This document shows, piece by piece, positions 53,888 to 64,000 of a stretch of DNA of 64,000 bases (the stretch's first letter is position 1; every line of letters starts with the position of its first letter). Source of the stretch: Balanoglossus misakiensis (lineage: Eukaryota; Hemichordata); NCBI GenBank assembly GCA_040954595.2, contig CM082578.2, positions 8,556,001 through 8,620,000 of the forward strand, in the 5' to 3' direction. Position numbers and translations under genes: made by a program. Below the pieces are notes generated by a model. The model saw nothing but the letters and a program-made list of their open reading frames with translations. It had not been told where the DNA came from and did no database searches.

Positions 53888-54176
53888 TTGGTGCTTCTGA
53901 ATGACTTTCCACCATCTGCCTGGGCATCCCCAGTGAGATCTGGGTTGCTGCTCTTGGACGAGTGCCACTACATTGTATTTATCAATGGGTATGTCCGGGG
54001 AGGAGATCTGGGTTGAATCATACTACTGTCTATGGTTGAACTAGTGCTTTTGGACGAGTGCAGCCGCTATAATCTATTCAGGCGTGCCCCAGCGAGCTAG
54101 ATCGGGGACAGTTGAATCGGTGCTTCTGAAGTTCAATCATTCTGGTATATACCCCAAAGCCACATCAGGGTTGAAT
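53888..54176 (-). repeat. Degenerate tandem copies of the KLHDC10 C-terminal codons
   Basis: Immediately beyond the KLHDC10 stop are four diverged copies of the last ~60 coding bases, starting near 53891, 53951, 54046 and 54120, with the genuine copy at 54180. Shared pieces are GTGCTTCTGGA, CCACCAGCTG and GCCCAGTGAGA. Read on the minus strand the 53891 copy still spells ISLGMPRQMVE against VSLGIPRQLVE in the gene. The copies are out of frame and past the stop, so they lie in the 3' UTR. Confidence 0.75.
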
Positions 54177-57100
54177 TCAGTGCTTCTGGATGCGTTCCAC
54201 CAGCTGTCGGGGTATGCCCAGTGAGACCAGGGTGGAGTGGGGCAGTTTATCGAGTCTGGGAATGAGCGAGCACACTTTGAACCAGCACAGTTCCAGCAGC
54301 GTGGGCACGTAGAGCCAAATTCTGTAAAGTTCGGCTGTCCTCTCATCGCCGTATATGGATGTCACGCCGCCGTGGATGTACATGCAGCCTGCCTGTAATA
54401 CAAGTGAGAGAGAAAAAAACACACATCAGAGTGGCATGGCTAATATCAAAGATACAAAGAAGCAATTTTGTTAAAAAAATCAAGGCTTAGAAATAAATAT
54501 ACCAATACAATTTTCTGAGTCTATATAAAAAAACAAGTACCCGGTAACTGGTACCCTTTATACAAGTTTGTCTTGAAAATATATTGGCACTCACAAAAAC
54601 CTGATGTTTTTTTACCTTTTTACAGACTTTCATATCGTGTTTATTTCATTTTCACAGATCAGGTATACGTGTAAACTGGCTAGCTCTCTCGTGTCAGTAC
54701 CTCGATTGTCTGGCTATTTCTGCCCCTTTTTTCATTGCTTGACCTCTGCCCAACGCGATCACTGATTTACAAGACTTAGTTAGAGTCTTTTCATGAAAAT
54801 AATTCACTTACAGCTATACAGCTGAACATATAATATACTAATGCCAAAGTGTGTATACATTCAATAGCAATCCTTCACCCATGGGGTATAATCCAATCAT
54901 CTCTAAAAAAAATCACATTCCCCCCTTTTTTTGCGAGTGAAGATTTCAAGTAAACACTGTAAATATTATGTTAATCCAACGTAACGTAAAATGATTACAA
55001 TTTAGAAAAGATGAAGGATTAGAAAAAAAAACTGTGTCGTTTTCAATATGGTTTGAATCAGGATGCAAAGAAGCTGTATACTGGCTGGGTCATCACCGAC
55101 TGAAGACAAAGCTTGCAACAGAATTGCAAGTAGTCGAGTTAACAAAAACTGCTATCATTGGAAGAAAGAATCAGAGGCAGCTATTTGCATTGGGGAAATG
55201 GACCTTTCCAGAAAATGATTTTAGATTTAGTTGAATTAAAGACAACAAAAAGTCCAATTCTGTAGCTGGTTGGTTTCTTAAAGAAGGGTGAGTTGGTGGG
55301 TGGGTGGGTGGTTGAATGATGAGTTTGAATTACAGACTGAGTATAAAAAAGGCTGGTTGGGATCATTTTAACAGGTTTTTACGGCAAGCGAAGAAAAAAA
55401 TCATAGTGACTTAAGCACCACATCAAGGTCAAAGCCAGGGGAAATCCATTCATGAAATGATAACATGTTGGACCCAATGACATTTGCAATTAAAGGAGAA
55501 GATTTGATCACTCTGGTTGCGGGCACACAACAACTTGAATAAGTCCACTCATACATTTTTCATATCCGATCCCCTTGACTCAGGCACATCCCTGTGTATA
55601 GCCTTGTTCAATTATCTAATTAAATGAGAAACACACTCTCTTGATTTCATTTTCACAGATCAGGTTTAAGTGTAATCTGGCATTCTGGAGCCGACATCCC
55701 GATTCTCTGCTAATTTCCTTTCTTAGTACTTGGGATTTACAAATGACGGGCGGCGTCCCTTGATGGTGCACCTTGACTGCATCCAAATGCCCGCTGTCTG
55801 CAGCTAGCCCTGGCACGTCGCAGACTGAAGTGAGAGAGAGAAAAACCCCGGTCGGCTGATTGACCACTGATTGACCACTCGGCCTAGAATCGCAGAATGC
55901 GGATGGAATAACTACGGCGCAGACCGCTCAGTCGGCATAGATTCACCAGATGTGGACTGAATTAACTTCAATCGCAACAGCTCGCTCACAGACAACCAAG
56001 TATGTGTATAATAATCCTGCAAATTCTATGATGTGAATTTTACTTTATTTCTGTTGCAGACAAAAAAAAAAGATGATGTTTCAAGATTGGGCATCTCCTT
56101 GTAATTATTGGCCCTTTCTTGGAAACAGAAAAGCAGCACAATTTGTTTGTCTCTCAAACTTTTTGTTCACATCCAGGATAAGGATGATCCTATAAACTTG
56201 GTGGTTTATTTATTAAACTCATTTGGTAGGAGAATAATCACCAGTTGTCTGAAGAACTCACTACAGATTTGAAAATTCACAGAAAGGCCCAAAATGACAG
56301 TTTAACCAATTGAACTGCAGTCTCTCATCTCTGTTGCCACCTAGCACTGTTCAGAGCGTGCATGGCAGACAGACCATATGCCACACCTCTTGAACTTTGC
56401 TGACCAAACCGGAATAAAGAAATCATTAAAATCAATTGCCATGCATTGACTTTGCCCTTGACTTAGCTCATTCCACTCTCGCACTTGACTGCAAACTCTC
56501 CCCCCGACGCGACATGAATAAGTAATGTAGAGTTACCAGAGTATAAACAATAGTCTTGAATGCTAACGAAGGGTCTAAATGAGAACGATCAAATCAACAC
56601 TGAACCTGTTTGGCCAGAAGTGCCAGGCAGTCACTTGCAGTCCTCTGGAAATGTTTAAACTTTCAGTAAACAATTTCATCTATTTTGATTACGGGTTAAT
56701 TTTCCCGCCCAAAAGATTAATTGTTATCCTGGCAACACCTTGGGCTGTAATTTGCATATATATTTGCTCTGGAAGCAATATTTATTGATATTATACATGT
56801 ACTTCAGAAATGCTACAGGCGCTTTAATACCTCATTCAGTTCAAAAATCCTGACAACTTCTAAAAGTGATGGCGTTTTCATCAGCGGTTAATCAGAGCCA
56901 TCAGGTACATACATAGTACAGATACTTCTACCATATACTGGGTATACCTTCCAACTTTTGCTAGGCTAATTCAAATTGAGTCATATTTTTATGAATGCTT
57001 GCAGGAAAATGAATTTGAAATGAATTGATAAATATTCTTGCAGGGAGAATGTGTCCCGCCGGTCATGTTCGACGGTTTAGACGCGACACCTCTTACAGTG

Positions 57101-60100
57101 CCCGTAATGATGAGATACTTGATGAATTTTTCCCTCCATATTCTGGATATCTTCCATTATTTTGGATGCCGGCGGCGACTACCTGCAAAGACCCAGTTTT
57201 GAAGGCTGCTTGTTACCATAGGATGGAAATGCGATGCCTTCACACGCACCGTTGCATGGCTGTAGGCATATGCGATAAGCTATGCACTGCAGACAGTGCA
57301 TGGCTGTGGAGTGCCTTCATCTTGTCTCGCTTGCCTTGATCATGCCCTCTTGAGTTCTACATGAAATTTTGATTTCATCTGGGAGCTCCATACGAAGTTG
57401 ACACATTTCGAAAGACACATTTCTGATGTGGAGCAGGTTGTATGTTCCCAAAGTACACAACTGAGACAGACATGTTTGAAACTTGATGTGTGACAGTTAA
57501 AACATGACCAATACACTGTACAATTAGTATATCCAAAATACATGTATCATACATATATATTCATATTATGTATATATGCATTACATCCTACAAATATGAA
57601 TACTCGTGCAAATATTTGCCGGCATTCTGCTGCTCATGAATATTCATAGCAGCTGGATGAGAGTGAAACAAGCTGGTCATTTCATCTTGCGCTGGTGGGG
57701 TCTGCATAGAACAGTCACAACTACAGCATTCAACATGGTAAACTCCTCCTGCTTGTCATAGCCAAACCCTTTCATAACGAAGACACAGTGACTGTCAATC
57801 CAGACATTTTCTTGCACTGAGACTAAGAAGCACCAGAAATTATCTTCACAGAAATTGCAGATTTTGTAGCCATATTTGCAAAATTTTACAACAAAACTGG
57901 GTCATAGTACTCGTGCCAAAATCGCAAAACACATGACAAATTGGTATGACAGACGATCACTTTGACATTAAGCTGCTTGCTATCGTGTCCTAATTTCATC
58001 CGACCCATCTGATGAGTTTTTTTATTTCATTCAGATGACAGCTGGTATGTTCTTTTAATAGACGCGGGACATGTACACGTAAAGTTGCCCATGCAACTGT
58101 CACCACACTGACCTTCAACACAACAAACTGCATCATTCACGTCCTCCTTTCAAAAGTTGACAGAATGCCAGTAAATACACGCAAGGACAGATGCATAGTT
58201 GCGAAAAAACAGAAGCCAAACACTCACTCTACGGAGACTGGCATTATTACGTCAGACGGATCCTAAAATACCAAAGACAGACCTTCAGTCCTTCACTGTA
58301 TCCTGTTTACTTAAAATCACTTTTCTGCTATTAAAACTCATAGCAACAATGACAATTAAAAGGTTTCAAATCCAAAGACCTCCCCAGGTAGAACAGAACT
58401 GTAATTGCAAGTGATGCCCTATAATCCCATTAATTATCCCTGTTTGTTTTTTCAACAGAAATTGTAGCTTAACTAGCCTCTCCGGAAAATTAGCTTTGTT
58501 ATTCCAAAATCATTACAACCAATTGAGTTTTAGGTTATGCACTTTTGCACATGACTATTAGATATAAATAGGCACATTTGTTTACTCAACAAAGTCAACA
58601 TGAAGAAGAAGATCGAGACAACTACATACAAGCTTGATCCCAGGGATTAAACTTATTTTACTTTTCGAGAAATCTATCAACACAGACTTACAATAATTAT
58701 ATAATTATAGATCAGTGCTTTTTGATTGGGCACAAGGTTATGGATCCCTGTAATTTTTCTTGATTTACAGAGGCCTTTAACCAAATAACTTTCAACAAAG
58801 TCACACAAATGTTTTCAAACTTTAATCTGGAATTCGCCCAATGGGCATTACACATCCTTTGAAAGAGCAATATGGCACCATGCTGTATTGTATTATACTT
58901 TTTCAAGACATTGACACATATCCGCTTGTCTTGGGGGATAGAGGTTCTCCGTTTACCCAAACTTCCTCTGCTTATACCCAGGAAAGAGTTATTCAAAAAC
59001 ATCTGTCAAACGAGAACCATTAATTCACCTTTCAATAGGCCATATGCCGTCAGCTGAAGAATCAAAACATAACCAGAGGAATCAGATGTTTGGGGGAAAA
59101 CTCACATTTACTGCGTAACAACCCTACTTTCCCATTCACATATGTTTCTCACCATCGCCATCCAGTTGCATTAATATGCACAATCGTCTTTTCAATTTCA
59201 AACTCCGACCCACCCCATGATTGACATCAGATTATCACAATTAACCGGCTGCACACACACACACACACGCACACACAGTTCATAACAACGGACAATTTCC
59301 GGCCGACCGAAATAGCCTAATCAAATTCACGAAACAATATACAATGGTTGTAGGCATGACACCATTGTGCTGCCTGCAACAGTTGATTGCCATCTGCTCG
59401 TGTAAGCGCTAAGGTAACACCACACACAATTTGACAGGGCAAGGTTATGATTGTAGTTAGGATATCAGGAAATTACCAAGGACGGCAAAAATGGGCTCAA
59501 TGCATGCAAGCAAATTGTTTTAAAAGTTCACCATTTACATTTAATACAGTGTACTTATTCAAGGGCTAGTAACCAGGTTTTGTGCATATTTTTCACGTCA
59601 CAGGATATTTAATACAATGCCACTAAACTGCAACTTTTTAGCACTATGATCTGTGTCAGTGTGACGTGACTACCAAAGGGCTTCTCGATCGCATCGTGTC
59701 CTTGCACGATGGATGCGCCTGGGAATTTCATAACACATCACCTAATCAGCAAGAGCTCGCACTACAAACAAATTTAGTGTTTTCTCATGTGGGTTTCACT
59801 TCCACACTGTGACTCGTCAACTGAGCCCAAAATGGTCGTCCGGAAGACAGGATGTTGTCTTCTATTGGTTATAAATAATTTTCCTTTTTAAACGATATAT
59901 CTCGCAAGTATGAGAAATATACACACCTTCACAATACAAAAGAAATGTTTGTTAGATGTTACGCTGCTAACAAAAAAATCCAAAAGCGCCCAATGTTCCC
60001 GGTAGATGATGAGCTAATAGGACCGTGAAGGCTGCATGCTTCAATTTCGCTGAAGGGATAACCTGTTTTTGGTTGTGCATGGAGGTACTGTATGTCTGTG

Positions 60101-63100
60101 GTTTTGCGCTCTGCCAGTTTGAAAACTACTGTCATCAGAGGGTTTTGTGGGTATAATAATATCCAATGTTTTTCACAGAGTTTGTGTGCAAGTGCAGATG
60201 GACGACTGGGGTGCTTTAAAATACCAGCATAGATAATTTTTCATTAATGATCTGCCCTTCATAACCCAAACCTTCTCAGGTATCTTTATCACAATTCTCG
60301 AATTTCACATCATTTAAAGGTTAAAACTATTACAGGCACTTTAAATTTAGGTACCAATTTAAAAGATCAGACAGGAAATAACACAAGAAGAGAATCTGCT
60401 GGTTGACAGTGAAAAAAAAGACACGTCACCTCATAAAATCTGAATATTGAGCCATGAGTTAAAAGTATAAATAAATACATTTTGTATGAAGGACTTATTT
60501 TTTTATTGCCATAAATATATAAAACTGGTCCGATCACAGATGACTGTTGGTTATAAGGGGCTGATGGGTAAAATTTTGCACACTCAAGTGTTTCAGAGCA
60601 GCGTACGTGTAACATATCATTAATCTCAAATCATATTTCATTGAAAATGCCACATGAATTTTCTATAGGTAGTTTGGTTTGAAATTTACTGATGAATTAG
60701 TAATGATGATAGATTGAGCCACCGTTCGTATCAGTCAACTAATCCCATAATTCAAATCCTACGTTTTGCTTGTCATGTGTATCTATCCTCCTATCAAGTT
60801 TGATCTAAATTTGCATCTCTTTTTCTAGCAAATCTGTTTTTTCCTAAAGTTCCAATGACGTATGGATTCTTAGAAGACCTTTGCAGTTACACAGAAGAAA
60901 TTAAACAGAAAAATCATAAGAAAAACGGAAACAAATCAGGAAATGTTACATCATCACGGACATTTACTGGAATTTTCATTGTGTTTAAAATGAACTTTGT
61001 TATATTTTTAGCTATCACTTTTCACGGTAACAGGCGATGAGAATTAAAAATTAAATATCATTTGACTGTTTTGATGAAATTCAAGAAATCCATACATTTC
61101 TGATGCTTTGAATATGTTGGTAGGGATAAGCTGTGAAACAAGACAAATGTAAAAAGGTTATTTCAAAGGATTAGACTACCCGGTTTGGACATGGCATAAA
61201 ATATGTTCCAACTGATAGTATGTGACTGATTTATTATTTTAGCCCATCCACAGAATGGAGGAACTCTTCTTGATGGTGCCTTGTTTTTAATCTGCCATCT
61301 GTGCATGCAGTGGAAATTCAGAACAGTATCTGAGAAATGATCTGCAGTGCACGAAATACAAGTCACTGTAAACATCATACTCCTGCTTTTGTTTTCAGTG
61401 AAAATTCACATTTTCAGCTTGTTGTGATTTTATTTTCACGATATGTCTGGTACTTCAACTGGTCCCATGATTGTTCCAGTCAGATAAACCACAGACACAC
61501 ACATAACAGAGGGGTGGACGGAACCCATTGTCCTCTAACAGGGACAGGGAGTAATAAAGATTAATTTTAATGACGTTTACAAGCACATTAGTCATGGAAA
61601 CCAATACAGATAAACTTCTCCAAAAAGCAATTTAATATCCATCTACTGTGTTATACACTCTCATCGTGTATGATATTACTTTTTTGTCTTTATGGTCGTG
61701 TTTTGCTTCAAGGACTAATGATCTCATCAAATGTCTACCAGTGCATATTACACGTAAACACCATCAGAAAATGGTATCATCATTATAACAGGCTTCCTTC
61801 TTTTAAAAAAGTGTGTGTTTGGCTAATTAGTTCTCACAATCATACCAGCAGTCTACATGTACATACATCGGCCAGTCAAGGGACTTTCCTAAACTTGGTC
61901 TCTATAGACAGGTGGTCTTTATAGACATTCATGTAAATTGCACTGGGACTGTATCAAAGTGGCCACTATACACAAGTTTCCGTTACACAGATGTGGCCAC
62001 TATTGCAGGTTTGACTGTACCTGTACTCATCCTGCCAGAAGAGGGAGTCTGACTCTGACTTCAACTCATCTGCGGATATAGTCTTGGTTACCCAGATGCC
62101 TTTGCTTCTCCTGCTGCTCTCCAGAAAGAAGCAAAGGCGTCTGGGTAACCGAGACTTCTGCGGACATTGACATATTTCACTTAATTTCTCGCAAGGTACA
62201 CTTCCCCAGAACACAATCACTTCCTTAGCAGAACACAATACCAATTCACAGAATTTGATCTGGTTTATTAAAAAAGGAAAGAAGGATAAAGGGTCCTCCT
62301 GAGGTGTAAAATAAAACCTGGAATTCCTTCGATGGGTTTGTTTACGGCCGGTGCATTATGGTATGCATATAGTCTGCATAGAGATCTGGATCACTTCTCG
62401 GCAGGTGTTGAAAGATTTCAGATCTGCATTGAAGATATTCGATCTCTTTGTCGATGCAGAAAATGATGTTCAACTTTGTTAATACGATACACGCTATAAA
62501 TTATATAAGTGTATTTTACCTGATTGCTGTGAAATAGGAACACGGCCGATTATGGAGAAAAAAGAAACTGATATTTGATGCCGACAGATTACTGCATGTA
62601 AAACTTAAGTTGAAGAGGGAATCCAAGATTGAGAGAGAGTGCATCTTTACTGTAGCACAGGCTGGTGTGTGTGTGTGGGGGGGGGGGGGGCAGGATTATG
62701 CCAAATGTCACAAAACAAAAGGTGAACATCCAAGCTACACATTTTCACATCTCCCCCCCCCCCCCCCAAAAAAAGCTCCCAAACATATTATGAATCAGAA
62801 GGAACAAGCATCTCTTGTAAGTTACTGACGTGGAGGAAGATCCAACAAGATAAAAGACATGCTGGTACGATACAGACAGATAGAGAGCCAGACATTGGGA
62901 GGTCAAATCACAAAACAAAGTGACGAAGATCGCGAAAAGGTCACAGGTAGAATCTTGTAAGTCATCTGCAGTAAAGGTTACATTGTATACATGAGAAAAA
63001 ATCTCCTTGAAGCCACTGAGGAATTTGGTTCAAGTCAGAGTATCAGCCACGCACCAACTCCATCAGCCTAGCCACCAACAAAAACACGTTTAGTTTTGGG

Positions 63101-63634
63101 TATTATCGTCAATCTTTCAGCTGGTATTTTGTAAGAGAATACAAGTAGTGCTGGGGAAATGTCAAGCATGCGCTATTTTCAGAAATGTTATGCAAATCAA
63201 CTGGCCGCAGTACTTCTCTCTCTCGTCAAGAATCACTGTTTCCTGCGTAAAAAAAATACCGTCCGCACAATGGAACGTTTTCAATGACGCACTGGTTGTG
63301 TTCAGCAGTTTGTTTTGGACAGGAGTGATCGATCACAGGGAAAGCTTTTCATTAAAATGTCGTACGAAACATGTATTACACACACTTTTTTAATATTTGT
63401 ACACACAGGTGTGATTCATAAAGGGCGACAGACAATGACGACAAAAATGGCCGGTGAACAGAATGAGGGTATAATATTAACAATATATACTCACTGGCGT
63501 GACAGCTGCAGCATGGAAATAGACCGGCTCCGGAAGTCGAACGCGGAGTCTTGTCCACTGTAAATTATCTAACGTTAGCTTCCAGATGTCACCAAATATG
63601 CGATGCTCATCGTAGCCGCCGCAAATGTAAACAT
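54177..63634 (-). CDS. KLHDC10: Kelch domain-containing protein 10, last two exons (partial)
   Basis: Substrate receptor of CUL2-RING ligase; in vertebrates it reads C-terminal degrons, including Ala-tailed products of ribosome quality control. Minus-strand exons are 63495-63634 (entered after one base of a split codon; VYICGGY, GDIWKLTL, LPEPVYFHAAAVTP) and 54177-54392 (AGCMYIHGGV, YRIWLYVPTLLELCW, LGIPRQLVERIQKH, TGA). Phase is 0 at the junction and both ends are GT..AG. The first exon gives the last kelch blade, the second the C-terminal Elongin/CUL2-binding tail (LLEL..LP..). The upstream exons lie beyond 64000. The match to KLHDC10 is clear along all 118 or so residues. The single intron between these exons is 9.1 kb. 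Confidence 0.94.
59251..59278. repeat. (CA)n microsatellite
   Basis: About twelve CA units with one CGC interruption, in the KLHDC10 intron. Confidence 0.9.
61870..62017. mobile_element. End fragment related to the CAGTCAAACC MITE
   Basis: The right end reads CAGGTTTGACTG followed by TA (62018-62019), the same terminus as the element at 50003-50937, and GACAGGTGGTCTTTATAGAC lies inside. The left end is only recognisable as CAGTCAAGGGAC near 61874, so this is a short or eroded member. Confidence 0.65.
62081..62155. repeat. Strong inverted repeat with 28-29-bp arms
   Basis: Arms at 62081-62109 (GTCTTGGTTACCCAGATGCC..) and 62127-62155 (..GGCGTCTGGGTAACCGAGAC) pair with two mismatches around a 17-nt loop. 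It sits directly beside the MITE fragment. It could be a separate fold-back element or a structured RNA; the clean arms suggest a young element. Confidence 0.7.
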
Positions 63635-64000
63635 CTGATTCAGAAAAAAATATAAAGGGAACAAGAAGGTGTAAATTGAAGAAATCTAGGAGTTTGCAAG
63701 TACTCTGGGGACATTGGACTTGTGCTAAAATTTAATTTGGTATATCAGGCATTTTTGAGTAGTACACCCTCATGGGTTGATGGATGGATGGATGGATCTA
63801 CAAAAATCGTATGTCTACACATACATGTAATTGTTGCTCCAGAATACTGTACCATACTAAAAAGTTGACCAGCAAATATCTGAGCTTGAGTCACGTTTTA
63901 TTTTAATACATTGCATTCTAAAACTGTTGTGTTTTGTCGGTACAAACAATTAAAAGTCATCAAAATAAAGATCCCATTCACAAACCACTTCATTTTACAT
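63635..64000. other. KLHDC10 intron sequence to the window edge
   Basis: Upstream (minus-strand sense) intron of KLHDC10, beginning at the acceptor CTGAATCAG. It contains a short (GGAT)n repeat at 63778-63797. No further exon is visible before the edge. Confidence 0.6.

Larger units (their letters stand above)
54393..63494 (-). other. Last intron of KLHDC10
   Basis: 9.1 kb without a conserved gene. It holds an end fragment of the CAGTCAAACC MITE family (to 62017), a strong inverted repeat (62081-62155), a (CA)n tract (59251-59278), G and C homopolymer runs near 62680 and 62755, and an acceptor-bounded open segment at 55616-55824 (see findings). A weak duplicate pair, TTTCACAGATCAGGT, is at about 54650 and 55655. 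Confidence 0.7.

Noticed and set aside
57025-57339. 104-aa plus-strand open frame in the KLHDC10 intron
   Set aside because: Cys/His-rich by composition only, with no family pattern, no splice context and no promoter signal; treated as random.

Overview
This is a eukaryotic (animal) genomic window. Coding sequence lies in many short exons with GT..AG junctions, introns are AT-rich, and five conserved animal genes can be assembled by hand. Motifs of the TACATGTAC type and TA-flanked MITEs, together with the gene set, suit an invertebrate deuterostome (lancelet, hemichordate or echinoderm). That placement is inference; the sequence alone does not name the species.

Layout. 1-6995 is a satellite block of about 79 copies of an 88-bp AT-rich unit; its last ~260 bp run in the opposite orientation. 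6996-12030 has no recognisable conserved gene. It holds a duplicated family of exon-like modules on the minus strand (8100-10390), a 128-bp tandem repeat (9057-9750) and a candidate minus-strand first exon (10995-11162) next to a CACGTG palindrome. 12121-25333 (+) is a complete 30-exon sulfonylurea-receptor-type ABCC transporter (ABCC8/9-like, 1570 aa). 26448-29805 (+) is a two-exon, membrane-anchored USP-family deubiquitinase most like USP30 (683 aa). 31761-36280 (-) is a complete ten-exon KLHL12 (573 aa), convergent with the USP gene. 37558-42510 (+) is an eleven-exon seven-transmembrane protein (345 aa), TMEM116-like, head to head with KLHL12. 54177-63634 (-) holds the last two exons of KLHDC10; the rest lies beyond the right edge. 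42511-54176 and the 9.1-kb last intron of KLHDC10 are mostly non-coding and contain a TA-flanked MITE, an end fragment of a relative, and fold-back sequences.

Roles, from family knowledge. The SUR protein would be the regulatory subunit of a KATP channel. The USP30-like protein would deubiquitinate proteins at the outer mitochondrial membrane. KLHL12 is a CUL3 substrate adaptor (COPII/SEC31, Dishevelled). KLHDC10 is a CUL2 adaptor for C-terminal degrons. The 7TM protein is an orphan receptor-like protein. They are neighbours, not an operon; three of the five act in ubiquitin signalling.

Exon joins were read by eye. For the SUR, USP, KLHL12 and 7TM models every junction keeps phase and the summed coding length is a multiple of three (4713, 2052, 1722 and 1038 nt including stops). 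UTRs, start sites and poly(A) sites are only proposed.
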